A stretch of 38,332 nt of DNA from Tissierella simiarum (GCF_018917865.1 NZ_JAHLPM010000025.1:1-38332), one strand, 5' to 3'; shown: positions 27,654 through 36,921, numbered from the stretch's first letter. The notes: generated by a model not told the origin, from the sequence alone. Program-made: numbers and translations.

Positions 27654-27973
27654 GTAAAATCTCCTTCTTTCTGCTTATGATAAATTAATCGAATATAGCT
27701 ATTGCCAAGCTCATCGGTTTCAAGCTAATTACTATCTTCATCTTGTACTTTAATTCGTACTCCTGAACTAGGGTCACCAGCCTGTTTGGGATTGCTTTTA
27801 CTGTATTATCCTGCATAGCGGCTTACCTCATCAACCAATTAGCATCCTCTCTGCCCAACCTGGCTCGGGATGAAAAGATTGTTGCCAATAGCCCAAATCC
27901 GAATTCCATCAACAGACACATAATTCTCCAACGAAATTTCCCCTTTTTACGAAATACGCTCAAGCAAGCAGCA
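27654..27973. other. Intergenic region with decayed coding traces
   Basis: Short readable minus-strand stretches (for example SLENYVSVDGIRIWAIGNN) occur among stops. No family could be assigned and no intact gene is present. Confidence 0.25.
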
Positions 27974-28033
27974 GCATTCTATATGCCTGAGTAGACAAAA
28001 ATGATTTCACTTGAAGCTGGTATCCCCCTGGCG
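27974..28033 (+). repeat. Dispersed hairpin repeat, copy H (right end only)
   Basis: Diverged loop and right arm (ATGCCTGAGTAGACAAAAAT), then CTGGTATCCCCCTGGCG, which closely matches the right end of copy A. Confidence 0.45.
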
Positions 28034-28095
28034 TAATTCAAAGAATTAATTAATTCTAATAATTGGTATAATGAAAAATTCATTCAATTGTTTCA

Positions 28096-28995
28096 TTAAA
28101 GATTTATAGTTCCATTAATTGAAATAGTCGCTTTTCCCCCAACTTTGATAGTCGGATTAGTTTTTCCTGCAATAATCTTTATTGTAAGTTCTCCCGGTCT
28201 TCCAGCTGCATGTCCTTGGGCAATTGTAAATTCATGGTCTGTTTTTGGGTCTAAAATATTTTCCAATACTAAGTATCCTGCTAACGCACCATTCGCTGCT
28301 CCTGTAACCGGATCCTCAGCAATTCCGATTGCTGGTGCAAAATCTCTTGTATATATTTTATATCGTTCATCAAAACTATTAAAACTAAATAAATGTGTAG
28401 TAATAACATCCAATTTAAGATTTAAATCTTTTAATTCTTCAAATATCGGTACTGATGCGTCGATTGCTTTACTGTTCTTTACCGGAATTAATAAGTGCCA
28501 ATTTCCTGTATATGCTAACCTGATCGGATATTTATCATCGATGTCCATTGGATTAATCCCGACTACACGACAGATTTCTTCCTTATCCACCTCAAATTGT
28601 TTTGTTTTAGGTGCAACTTGAGTCATCACAACACTATTTAATTTTTTTTCTTGCATAGACCATTCAACCGGAACAATACCAATATTTGTTTTCAATCTAA
28701 TTTGTGAGGCTTTTTCCATCCAGCCATACTCCATTGCCATAACCCATGACAGGCCTACCGTAGCATGACCGCAAAAATCAACCTCTCTACTTGGTGTAAA
28801 ATAACGCACCACATAATCATAATTTTTATCATTAGAAGGAAATAAAAATGCAGTCTCTGAAAGATTTAATTCTCTTGCTATCTTCTGCATGTCGTGCTCA
28901 TTTAACCCCACTGCTTCGGGAACTACACCTGCGGCATTTCCGCCGAAAATTTGATCTGTAAATGCGTCTACATGATAGACTTGTATTTTCTTCAT
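28096..28995 (-). CDS. PhzF-family isomerase/epimerase
   Basis: 299 residues from MKKIQVYHVDAFTDQIFGGN; AAAGGAG precedes this ATG, so the longer frame that runs on into repeat copy E is rejected. Landmarks: NAAGVV, LSETAFL with the catalytic glutamate near residue 47, DFCGHATVG, and the second-half mirror EDPVTGAANGALAGYL. The family catalyses proton shifts on small acids (as in phenazine synthesis); the substrate here is unknown. Single gene. Confidence 0.92.
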   Translation of the reverse strand: MKKIQVYHVDAFTDQIFGGNAAGVVPEAVGLNEHDMQKIARELNLSETAFLFPSNDKNYDYVVRYFTPSREVDFCGHATVGLSWVMAMEYGWMEKASQIRLKTNIGIVPVEWSMQEKKLNSVVMTQVAPKTKQFEVDKEEICRVVGINPMDIDDKYPIRLAYTGNWHLLIPVKNSKAIDASVPIFEELKDLNLKLDVITTHLFSFNSFDERYKIYTRDFAPAIGIAEDPVTGAANGALAGYLVLENILDPKTDHEFTIAQGHAAGRPGELTIKIIAGKTNPTIKVGGKATISINGTINL

Positions 28996-29089
28996 AATTA
29001 ACACTCCTTTTTTATATTTGATAAAGTAAGTATATAGCAAAAGAATTTCAATTGTAGATTCAATATAGGCTACTAGCTCAACATTGGTG

Positions 29090-29166
29090 CGTGCTTCTTT
29101 AGAACCGCACAATGCTTTGAGGATACAAAAAAGATGCCGTTTGAGCCTAGTGGGAGCCTTGGCGGA
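29090..29166 (+). repeat. Dispersed hairpin repeat, copy E (partial)
   Basis: Holds ACAATGCTTTGAGGATACAA and TTTGAGCCTAGTGGGAGCC followed by TTGGCGGAAG; the right part is closest to copy C. It lies upstream of the PhzF gene. Confidence 0.6.
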
Positions 29167-29298
29167 AGAAAAATCAATCCTCAGATCCAGTTTTTTTGAG
29201 CACAATGCGGTATCTTTTTTTAATCTCACATCAGAGATTTCTTTATCAACATCAATTGTATGTGTATAGCTTAGTGCTTTTGATCCCATAAATCAAAA

Positions 29299-29356
29299 AT
29301 TGTAAGCAATAAAACTCTCAAATGCTCTTTGCAAATGAACTTTATTCGTTACAATT
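29299..29356. repeat. Palindromic element, copy 3
   Basis: AATTGTAAGCAATAAAACTC on the left and TTTATTCGTTACAATT on the right form terminal inverted repeats, as in the element at 4,626. The rest of 28,996-29,529 holds repeat E and A/T-rich DNA. Confidence 0.6.
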
Positions 29357-29529
29357 ATTTAGCTATAGGGATTGGAGAATTGCAGTAATCAATTTGGAAC
29401 AATCCTTTTAGTGCTATTTGTTTTTATAGCATTAGCATCTAAATTTTTAAAAATAAGATTTTAAATAACCGCTCAAATACAGATATCCAATCTAAAGCTT
29501 CGCTTTAACCCCGTTTTTTAAATGTAATG

Positions 29530-30123
29530 TTACGTACGACATAATAAAATCTTATCAATTAACCCATATTCTTTCGCTTGCTCAGCCGTCATATAGCAGT
29601 CTCTTTCCATATCCTCTTTAATCTTTTGGATTGGCTGACCTGTAAGCCTACTATATATTTCATTCAGAGTTTCTTTTGTTTTTTCAAGCCAATCACTATG
29701 AATTTTAATATCTGTGGCCTGCCCCTGAAGTCCGCCGGATATTGACGGCTGATGAATCAGCACTTCACTGTTTTTCAGGGCAAAACGTTTACCTTTCTTC
29801 CCCGATGCCAGAAGTAATGAAGCTGCGCTCCCTGATTGGCCTACACTGATGGTAGAAACATCGCATTTGATATAATTCATTGTATCCATAATAGCGAAGC
29901 CGTCCGTTACAGAACCACCTGGACTGTTTATATAGAAATGAATGTCCTTGTCACAGTCGGCGGATTCCAAGAAGAGCATTTGCGCAATAATTAAGCTCGC
30001 AGATTCATTCGTTACCATGCCGTTAAGCATGATAATCCTATCGTTTAACAACCTCGAAAAAATATCGTAAGAGCGTTCTCCTCGAGATGTCTGTTCAATT
30101 ACCATTGGTATAAGATTGCTCAT
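29530..30123 (-). CDS. clpP: ClpP-family serine protease (orphan paralogue)
   Basis: 197 residues from [25 protein letters not shown] lies right upstream, and an extension to 30210 would run through the AraC gene. Catalytic triad: Ser102 in [10 protein letters not shown], His124 in [10 protein letters not shown], Asp175 in [11 protein letters not shown]. Housekeeping ClpP normally reads MAASMGAFLLAAG at the serine, so this is a divergent second copy. No tig or clpX is adjacent. It follows a truncated AraC gene by 19 bases and may be co-transcribed with it. Confidence 0.9.
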   Translation of the reverse strand: MSNLIPMVIEQTSRGERSYDIFSRLLNDRIIMLNGMVTNESASLIIAQMLFLESADCDKDIHFYINSPGGSVTDGFAIMDTMNYIKCDVSTISVGQSGSAASLLLASGKKGKRFALKNSEVLIHQPSISGGLQGQATDIKIHSDWLEKTKETLNEIYSRLTGQPIQKIKEDMERDCYMTAEQAKEYGLIDKILLCRT

Positions 30124-30142
30124 ATTAACCTCCATACGCTGC

Positions 30143-30535
30143 TTATGCAGCCATATTCGTGATTCTGTTGAAGTCGGAACTGAATTCGATAACATTATTG
30201 AATTTACCACTTCTATATACTCTCCAATATTTTCCAGGCGTCAAATCATAAATCCTCATAAAGGCTCTAGAAAAGGATTCCTGAGAAGCATATTGATACT
30301 TCAGTGCGATATCAATAATCGGCTGTTCTGTTTGAACAAGCTCTTCTGCAGCCTTCTCCATCCGCCGCTTAGTAATATATCTGGTGACGGATTCACCTGT
30401 TATTTTGTGAAAAAGTCTATGATAATGATATTTTGACAGATAAGCTTTTTGAGCAAGATCGTCAAGTTTAATCTTATTACCCAGATTTTTTTCAATATAC
30501 TCAAGTGAATCACGCACTTTTGAATGATAATCCAT
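30143..30535 (-). CDS. AraC-family HTH regulator, truncated after the DNA-binding domain
   Basis: 130 residues: both AraC helix-turn-helix units ([20 protein letters not shown] and [20 protein letters not shown]) fill residues 20-105, ending LTPGKYWR. The remaining 25 residues do not form a domain. Relatives with this N-terminal HTH usually continue into a GyrI-like ligand domain, missing here. GAGGAGG precedes the ATG at 30535. It may still bind DNA but has probably lost ligand control. Confidence 0.8.
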   Translation of the reverse strand: MDYHSKVRDSLEYIEKNLGNKIKLDDLAQKAYLSKYHYHRLFHKITGESVTRYITKRRMEKAAEELVQTEQPIIDIALKYQYASQESFSRAFMRIYDLTPGKYWRVYRSGKFNNVIEFSSDFNRITNMAA

Positions 30536-30654
30536 ATGCATCCTCCTCGTATAATAGTATTTGCAAGGAAATATTATATATTTTTATAGAGATAATAGCC
30601 TTGCAATCTATTGTCTCTTTTTTTATTTCTTTGTATAGACCAATAACAATGCCT

Positions 30655-30913
30655 GTGGTTTAATAATGGTAGAAACCATTAAGGAAAGTTCAATCGCTCC
30701 TTGTTTAGCCTTCGGGTTTATTCTCGGAAAGTCAGTTCCCCTTGGCTGTGTGTTTTCTTCTAACCGCTAACTGTTTTCTCCTGAACAGGTGTCCCTTGTT
30801 GCAGGAAGGGTTCGTGCATGCACCACAGGAGCTTATTCATATACGCGAGGGTGTCGCTGCCGCAGTCCCAAGGGCATTGTTTTATTGGTTTCTTAATCTA
30901 TTTAGAAAGTGAG
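30655..30913 (+). ncRNA. Candidate IS110 bridge-RNA leader
   Basis: About 260 bases between the AraC gene and the IS110 transposase contain no gene but several G+C-richer paired segments, such as TCTCCTGAACAGG and TGCAGGAAGGGTTCGTGCAT. In IS110-group elements the 5' non-coding end is transcribed as the bridge RNA that pairs with donor and target DNA. The assignment rests on position and base composition. Confidence 0.45.
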
Positions 30914-32100
30914 ATGAATTCTATGTTGAACACTCTCTTTGTAGGTATCGATGTTAGTAAACGAAACAATGTTGTACGATTCACTGATTCTCTTGGAGAT
31001 ACTTTAACTGTTTTCTCAGTTCCTAACAATCAGGATGGCGCTAATAATCTTCTTGAAAAGCTTCGTAACACTCTTGTCTCTAATGACTTCCAAAACGTCT
31101 CCATCGGTATGGAATCTACATCAATTTATGCAGATCATCTAGCCATATTTCTTCGTAATGATGACTTCTTAAAAAATGGGGTATTAAAGTCTTTGTTCTG
31201 AATGCCAAGCAGATTAAAGCGTTTAAAGAATCTTATCCTGAATTACCTAAAAATGATAACATCAATACTCTTGTTATTGCGGATTATCCACGCTTTGGTC
31301 GTATCTCCAAAGAAGTTAATCCCGATGAAAAATACATTGCTCTTAGAAATCTTACAAGAGCAAGATTTCAGGTTGCTCAGAACCTAAGTCGTGAAAAGAC
31401 TAGATTTCTAGATACTTTGTTTTACAAATTTTCTTCTCTTGACTCTTCTAAAATATTTTCAGATACTTTTGGAGCTACATCTTATTGCTGTAATTACAGA
31501 CTTCTTCTCTATAGATGACATATTAATGATATGTCTTTAGAATATCCTGCAGAATTCTTAATAGATAAAGAGAAAAACATATTTGCTGATCCAGAGCCAA
31601 TTGCAAATGACTTAAAGGCAGCTGCTAGAAGTTCCTATCGTTTATCTAAAACAGTAAATGACTCTGTTAACCAACTATTAGCTGTACGTCTTGTTAGAAT
31701 ACGCTCATTACAACAACAAATTAAGGATTTAGATAAAGCTATTGAATCATATATGCAGCTTTTTTCTGCCATTTTAAATAGCATTCCTGGTATTGGTTCT
31801 GTATATGGCGCTGGATTACTAGCTGAAATAGCTGATATACAGCGTTTTAAAAATCATGCAGCATTAGCAAAGTATGCAGGTATTGCATGGACTCAATACC
31901 AATCTGGAGATTATGAAGCCTCCAATACAAAGTTGATTCTTTCGGGCAACAAATACCTAAAGTATTATTTCTTGGAAGCCGCGAATAAGGTACGAATGCA
32001 CGATGCCGAACTCAAACACTACTATCAATCCAAGATTAAAGAAGTACCGAAACATCAACACAAACGTGCCCTCGCACTTACTGCAAGGAAATTAGTTTGA
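30914..32100 (+). pseudogene. IS110-family transposase, frameshifted
   Basis: It opens MNSMLNTLFVGIDVSKRNNV with the first catalytic Asp, and GMESTSIYADHL with the Glu. A frameshift near 31185 follows, then NAKQIKAFKESYPELPKNDN in another frame, a stop near 31517, and the C-terminal Transposase_20 domain (SIPGIGSVYGAGLLAEIADI, LAKYAGIAWTQYQSG) to 32100. Length and layout fit a nearly complete IS110 with two lesions. It differs from the remnant at 222. Confidence 0.88.
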
Positions 32101-32396
32101 TTGGTTTACTCACTGCTGAGTACCAACCAAGTATATATACCACCTACTAATAGATAGTAGGTTCCTTTAACACCTTCAAAAATTTGCAGCTTTCTGAAGG
32201 CTTATTAAAGTGCGCCTTCTTTTAGAAATATTTAGAAATATTATGCATATTTCCTTCAAATTTTAATTATTTGGGTCTTGACATATTACCGCTAGACTTT
32301 CCAAGAATATATCATATATTATATACTCAGCCATAAATTAATTCTTGATAATTCTTGCTCAAATTTTATCTGACGAAAATAAGTATAAATGTCAAT
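32101..32396. other. IS110 right flank
   Basis: Holds hairpins TTGGT/ACCAA (32100-32127) and CCTACTA/TAGTAGG just beyond, then A/T-rich DNA. No gene seen. Confidence 0.3.
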
Positions 32397-32567
32397 ATTA
32401 GAATGTAACTTTTTAATCATTTAAGAATGTAGCTTTTTACTCATCTTCTTTAAGATGATTTTTTAAACGATATGATTTTCCGTTTATAGGAATTACATGG
32501 ACATGATGTAAAATCCTATCTAAGATAGCGTTAGCTATGACAGGATCATAAAATATATCATCTCATA
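32397..32567 (-). mobile_element. IS21-family remnant: IstB tail and terminal repeats
   Basis: On the minus strand YDPVIANAILDRILHHVHVI, then PINGKSYRLKNHLKEDE-stop (stop at 32437), is the C-terminus of the IstB helper ATPase. Just beyond it GAATGTAACTTTTTAATC and GAATGTAGCTTTTTACTC repeat in tandem, like the multiple terminal repeats of IS21 elements. Confidence 0.75.
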
Positions 32568-32615
32568 ATTTCATATTAATCTCACTAATTAAATTACATA
32601 AAGTTATATATGACA

Positions 32616-32936
32616 TTAGCTTTTAATAAATATATTCTTATCAGAGTTACTAACCATTTTATTTATTCCTATATTATTTATATGCCCTTTAACATTAGAT
32701 AGTCTACTTAATGTGGATATATCTAATGTATTTAATTTTGAATTCCTACTTTCTGGCATTGTGAAAAACACTTTTGACGAATTAGTCTTCAGAAATATCC
32801 AATTCATAGCATAGGCTACTCTTGCATCATAAATTATATATTGTTCTACAAACATAAAGCTTAAAACCTTTGATACACTTGCAATACTTTCAAAAGCTAA
32901 TTTATTTGAATCTGAACTTTCCTCCAAGAAGTACAT
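32616..32936 (-). pseudogene. Fragment of a conserved hypothetical protein
   Basis: 106 codons: KLAFESIASVSKVLSFMFVE, QYIIYDARVAYAMNWIFLKT and FFTMPESRNSKLNTLDI. I have a recollection of this YDARVAYxxNW text from larger uncharacterised bacterial proteins, so both ends seem to be missing. It is flanked by IS21 and IS3 remnants. No function is proposed. The next stretch, 32,937-33,332, is A/T-rich and shows nothing but the left flank of the IS3. Confidence 0.45.
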
Positions 32937-33332
32937 TACTGAGCTATATAATTTATTTATATTTTAACATTAATTCCTCCTCACTTATTAACACTCTATA
33001 TAAAAATTATCTTTTTAGTTTCTGCTAAATCCATTGATAAAATTATTTTGCATAACATTTTTTTAAAATTACATTTCTCTCAAACATGTTTTTTGTGATA
33101 TTAGTTCATTAAACTGTATATTATTAAATATTTTATTTTCTATGGCATCTAAAAGTTATGCCTCTGAAGGCGTATTCCAAATATATAATGTATTTAAACA
33201 AGAACTATATGGCTTTAAATAACTTACTACTTTATCTCATCACTCAATACAGTGGATAGGTTACAATAAACTAGACAACTAAATTAAGGTCATGTAAACT
33301 AATATCAATATATTAAAAGGAGAATCGTTTAT

Positions 33333-33611
33333 ATGACAAAGAGAGCAAGAAGAACCTATACCCCTGAATTCAAAGAACAAATGGTGAAACTATACGAAAG
33401 TGGTAAGCCTAAAAAAGATATTATGGCTGAATATGACTTAACACCTACTGCTTTTAATACTTGGATTAAAAGAAGCCAAACTACTGGATCTTTTAAGGAA
33501 AAAGATAATCGTTCCCCAGAAGAAAATGAATTAATAAAACTAAGGAAAGAAAATCAACAATTAAAGATGGAGAATGATATTTTAAAGCAAGCGGCGCTGA
33601 TATTTGATTGA
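33333..33611 (+). CDS. IS3-family transposase OrfA
   Basis: 92 residues: Transposase_8 HTH (RRTYTPEFKEQMVKLYESGK, then IMAEYDLTPTAFNTWIKR) followed by a leucine-zipper coiled coil (ELIKLRKENQQLKMENDILK) that mediates OrfA/OrfAB assembly. AAAAGGAG precedes the ATG. OrfA seems intact, but its partner OrfB is deleted. Confidence 0.92.
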   Translation: MTKRARRTYTPEFKEQMVKLYESGKPKKDIMAEYDLTPTAFNTWIKRSQTTGSFKEKDNRSPEENELIKLRKENQQLKMENDILKQAALIFD

Positions 33612-33616
33612 TAAGT

Positions 33617-34221
33617 AAATGCGATTAAAAACAATACCCACAAATACAGTATATCAGCAATGTGTAAAGTCCTACAAATCCTTAGAAGTACCTATTACTA
33701 TGAATCAAAGATTGCTAATGAACTAAATAGAGAATTCAAAACAAATCAGCCTTATGAAGCTGTAGTCAGTGATTTAACATACATTAGAGTTAATAAAAGA
33801 TGGAACTATGTATGTTTGTTAGTCGACTTATTTAATAGAGAAATAATAGGTTATAGCGCTGGTACTAACAAGGATGCAAAGCTTGTTTATAAAGCATTTT
33901 CAAAGATTAAAACTAGGTTAGATAATATTACTTTATTTCATACAGATCGAGGTAACGAATTCAAAAATAAAATAATAGATGAAGTCCTAGATACATTCAA
34001 AATTAAGCGTTCTTTAAGTATGAAAGGCTGTCCTTATGATAATGCTGTAGCTGAAGCCACCTTCAAGATATTTAAAACTGAATTTGTTAATAACTATCGT
34101 TTTGAAAGCTTAGAGCAGTTAGAAATTATGCTAGCAGACTATGTTAATTGGTTTAATAATATTAGGCATTAGATTACTTGAGTCCTAAAGAATATAAATT
34201 ACATAACCTTAAAAAAAACTG
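33617..34221 (+). pseudogene. IS3-family transposase OrfB, internally deleted
   Basis: The N-terminus (KYSISAMCKVLQILRSTYYY) jumps straight into the integrase core. All three catalytic positions are visible: Asp in VVSDLTYIRV, Asp in FHTDRGNEF, Glu in AVAEATFKIFKTE. About 80-90 residues of the HTH_21 region are missing, and after NNIRH a second small deletion shifts the frame before LSPKEYKLHNL. Not a working transposase. Confidence 0.85.
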
Positions 34222-34222
34222 T

Positions 34223-34626
34223 CTAAATAAGTGTTGACGATCCATATATTTCTCTTCCTTCCTCATGCAATTTATTGAAACTTTTTATAATGCTATAGCA
34301 ATGCGTATTATAAGTAAGGTTAATCAGTTCCATTATTGTTTTTACTCCAGTTGCATCTGCGGAAGCATAAAGAATATTCTTTTCTTTTGATGTAAGGCTT
34401 TCCATACGTTTAATCAGAAAGTTCAATTCGTCTATGTTGCAATAATTTTCTTTCACCATACCAATAAAGTTTCCATCCATAGCATTCACAATACAGCAGT
34501 TCTTCTCTGTTGTTTCTTCAATCCCCAGCTCATTACAAATCCTACTCAGCTCATTTTGCTCACAGGGGAAATTAACTCCAATAGCATTGGATCTGTATCA
34601 TTAGGTTTCTTAATGGTAATGTACAT
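34223..34626 (-). pseudogene. ArdA-like integrative-element gene cut by the IS3
   Basis: It starts MYITIKKPNDTDPMLLELIS with AAGGAGG upstream. A frameshift near 34560 follows, then CEQNELSRICNELGIEETTE and NYCNIDELNFLIKRMESLTS to the IS3 edge at about 34222. The NIDELNFLIKRM block is typical of antirestriction/ArdA-like proteins of clostridial conjugative elements. The last residues come from IS DNA. Confidence 0.6.
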
Positions 34627-34672
34627 CTTTTAATCCTCCTTCTTAAAATAGTAAGTACTCGTTTTATCCAAT

Positions 34673-34706
34673 AAAAAAAGACCATGTCTTTTTTAAAACA
34701 TGGTCC
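34673..34706 (-). terminator. Strong intrinsic terminator
   Basis: GACCATGT pairs with ACATGGTC around a 10-base loop, followed by seven T on the minus strand. It ends transcription coming from the prenyltransferase-like gene. Confidence 0.75.
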
Positions 34707-34854
34707 TTTAAAATAGCATAATCACCATCAGCTAATTTAAATATTTATAAATAAGCATAAGAGTATTTCTTCCCAAATGCTTTTATATCTCTCTGTAAAA
34801 TTATAATTTCAGGTTCCTATTCTTCCGAATCCACTATGTCATCTAGTATGCAAA

Positions 34855-34900
34855 ACAAATTCCTGTTTGTCGTATACCCATTATGCTTATACTATTAATA
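34855..34900 (+). repeat. Module-boundary motif, half copy
   Basis: ACAAATTCCTGTTT, then ATGCTTATACTATT, resembles the left half of the element at 36,386 (ACAAATTCCTGTTTAACTGC, TTAGTAT). It lies directly after the stop of the prenyltransferase-like gene. Just left of it (34,832) is CACTATGTCATCTA, the left boundary of the large hairpin repeat. Confidence 0.4.
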
Positions 34901-34904
34901 GTGG

Positions 34905-35741
34905 TTATTTTACTTCAAGATTTTGCAAAATTTCATGATAGCGTCTTGTTGCCAATGCACTTGCTTTACCCTTTTCACAGAAAGAAAGCCCAGTCAGCTT
35001 CGGAACAACACGTTCAACCACAACCTGCCCATCCACCAGTTTGGATTCCAATGTTTCCAAGGCTTCGAGAAACCGTTTGTCCCCTTTTGCTCGATTGTAA
35101 AATGATAAGACATAGACATATATAAAGAGATTGTAATTCCGGAAGGGATATTCTACTTGCATGAATAATGTACCTATTCCATAGTGACACGGGCCAATAG
35201 ATTTCCTGATGATCCAATGTTCCAGCAAAAAATCCACGGCCTTGTCAAGAGCTATTTTTTTATTGACATAGTCACTAAAGCGGAAGGCATTTAGAGCGTT
35301 AAGCGTTGGGAGGGGATTTGAATACTCCGTTTCCGGGCCTCGTCCAAAACTGAATTTGTTGCAGCGCCATCCACCGTCTGTATACTGGATATCAAAAAGA
35401 TGTTGAAAAGTTTTTTGCAGTCTAACATCGGAAGCATACCCCATATGGCAAAGTGCATTGGCGGCATGGATGGTTTGGCACGGGTAAACAGCTCCTTTAG
35501 GGTACAACTTAAAACGACCGTCCTCCTGCCAGGTACTGAATATCAGTTCAGCGGTTTCTTTAAACAAGGATTCTATTGGTTCCATGCCCAATTCTAATAA
35601 GTACATTACGCTCTCCAAAGTTGAGAATGGTGCTCCTTTTATTAGACGCTTATCAGGTGTAGTCCAAAGGTCAGCTCCGTGATCATGCCTATGTGATAGT
35701 ATCGCTTCAATATCCGATGCATATTTCTTCTCTACAGCCAT
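34905..35741 (-). CDS. Prenyltransferase/terpene-cyclase-like alpha-toroid protein
   Basis: 278 residues from MAVEKKYASDIEAILSH (GAGAGGTG upstream; an ATG six codons earlier is less likely). Repeated helix pairs with aromatic/glycine turns (TWQEDGRFKLYPKGAVYPCQ, IQYTDGGWRCNKFSFG) mark the alpha/alpha toroid fold of squalene cyclase and prenyltransferases. The DxDD cyclase acid motif is absent, so catalysis as a terpene cyclase is unlikely. Closely similar uncharacterised proteins occur in clostridia. Single-gene module. Confidence 0.75.
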   Translation of the reverse strand: MAVEKKYASDIEAILSHRHDHGADLWTTPDKRLIKGAPFSTLESVMYLLELGMEPIESLFKETAELIFSTWQEDGRFKLYPKGAVYPCQTIHAANALCHMGYASDVRLQKTFQHLFDIQYTDGGWRCNKFSFGRGPETEYSNPLPTLNALNAFRFSDYVNKKIALDKAVDFLLEHWIIRKSIGPCHYGIGTLFMQVEYPFRNYNLFIYVYVLSFYNRAKGDKRFLEALETLESKLVDGQVVVERVVPKLTGLSFCEKGKASALATRRYHEILQNLEVK

Positions 35742-35768
35742 CTCGTTCACCTCTCTCAATACAATTGC

Positions 35769-35885
35769 CTAATTGATTCTCAGAAAACTTTGAATGAATT
35801 TCATATTGTATAAATAATCGGTACTTTCGTTCAAATTTTCCAGTTTCGAGTTACCCTCAATAACGAGACCGACAAATTGGAATTT
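35769..35885 (-). pseudogene. C-terminal gene fragment
   Basis: FVGLVIEGNSKLENLNESTD followed by YLYNMKFIQSFLRIN-stop reads without interruption but has no start. It begins exactly at the boundary motif at 35,872. Family not recognised. Confidence 0.4.
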
Positions 35886-35887
35886 GA
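35872..35887 (-). repeat. Module-boundary motif
   Basis: TCAAATTCCAATTTGT on the minus strand (CAAATT / AATTTG arms), 11 bases after the stop of the zinc-ribbon gene. Confidence 0.5.
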
Positions 35888-35898
35888 CGTTCTCAAAA

Positions 35899-36351
35899 CT
35901 ATTCTAATTTTTCTTGCTCAGATATATATTGTTCAATTTCTTCTTTGTCTAAAAACTTAACTTTTGTGTATGAAAAATCTTGATACTTATCTTTCATATA
36001 AACAGGCTGCATAAACTCACAGCTTTTATCTTTATTTTTATCAAGATAAGTTTTTAAGTCTGCAACATCTGCAAATATTTTATATGACTTTCTCCCCTTG
36101 CTATTAGTGATTTCGTAAACCCCACAAGGTTTTTTCATTGAAAAGTCGGCAGTTCTCAAATATAATTTTGCAATTTCTAAAGACTTAAAAGGAAAATTCC
36201 AACGTTGCACATTTCGTTTTTCATCTTTATCAATACAAATACATCTACCACAAGTTCCGCAAATGTACTGTTTATGATTTTCCAAACAGTTTCGTGGTTC
36301 TAATAAAGGAGTAATACGATTTTCCTCACTATAACACTCTATACATTCCAT
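35899..36351 (-). CDS. Zinc-ribbon protein of unknown function
   Basis: 150 residues. The N-terminus has C3-x2-C6, Cys22, then C31-x2-C34 and C37-x-C39 (YICGTCGRCICID), a likely zinc-binding module. The remainder is a small alpha/beta domain (YEITNSKGRKSYKIFADVAD, KVKFLDKEEIEQYISEQE). It may sense or bind nucleic acid or metal, but nothing specific can be said. GAGGTGA precedes the ATG. It sits alone between two boundary motifs. Confidence 0.75.
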   Translation of the reverse strand: MECIECYSEENRITPLLEPRNCLENHKQYICGTCGRCICIDKDEKRNVQRWNFPFKSLEIAKLYLRTADFSMKKPCGVYEITNSKGRKSYKIFADVADLKTYLDKNKDKSCEFMQPVYMKDKYQDFSYTKVKFLDKEEIEQYISEQEKLE

Positions 36352-36385
36352 AAAGTCACCTCAAATAAGATAGATAATCTGTAGT

Positions 36386-36453
36386 ACAAATTCCTGTTTA
36401 ACTGCTTAGTATAAAAATAATTGTAATACTCGGACAAACCAATTGGAATTTGT
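36386..36453. repeat. Module-boundary element with inverted ends
   Basis: ACAAATTCC (36386-36394) and GGAATTTGT (36445-36453) form perfect 9-bp ends. AGTAT and ATACT pair inside. It starts 35 bases upstream of the zinc-ribbon start and ends 13 bases past the GyrI-like stop. Confidence 0.55.
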
Positions 36454-36465
36454 TTTAATATCCTT

Positions 36466-36921
36466 TTATAATATTGGCATGCAAATTTCGCAATAATGTT
36501 CATTTATCATCTGCACTGCATAGCGTTCAAGAATAGGTCTTCTATCATCAAATTTATAATTTCTTTTTGATAACTCCGAAAATATCCCCATCCATGCTTT
36601 TTGCATAGCATCTACTGTATGATTTATTTTAAATACACAATATTTTCCACCAACAGTTTTTCCAAAATTAATATACTTATTATCAACATCAAATTCATCA
36701 GAAACAACTAAACATGTATCATAACGACAATCTTTAGGTTCTGTGAATTGAGGGTTATCTTGGGCTATCCCTAATATGATTGAACTTTCATTAAATATAT
36801 TTTTTTCTCTGGCCCAACTTTTTAATTGTTCCATTATTTGAACATTCTCTGAACCGTAAGGGCCTGTTCTTCGTATATAAGCAATTTTATATGATGGTAT
36901 CATTTCAATATTAACATTCAT
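36466..36921 (-). CDS. GyrI-like small-molecule-binding protein
   Basis: 151 residues covering one GyrI/SbmC/AraC-effector-binding domain: IEMIPSYKIAYIRRTGPYGS at the start, GIAQDNPQFTEPKDCRYDTC in the middle, GGKYCVFKINHTVDAMQKAW and a glutamate-bearing end (PILERYAVQM). Such stand-alone domains bind or hydrolyse hydrophobic cations and drugs. AGAAGG precedes the ATG. It sits alone between two boundary motifs. Confidence 0.88.
   Translation of the reverse strand: MNVNIEMIPSYKIAYIRRTGPYGSENVQIMEQLKSWAREKNIFNESSIILGIAQDNPQFTEPKDCRYDTCLVVSDEFDVDNKYINFGKTVGGKYCVFKINHTVDAMQKAWMGIFSELSKRNYKFDDRRPILERYAVQMINEHYCEICMPIL

Noticed and set aside
28996-29289. 98-codon N-terminal extension of the PhzF gene
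   Set aside because: It reads through dispersed repeat copy E, and a strong ribosome site precedes the internal ATG at 28995.
36386-36453. Integron attC site
   Set aside because: The required core sites RYYYAAC and GTTRRRY are not both present in the proper arrangement, and no IntI-type integrase lies in the window.
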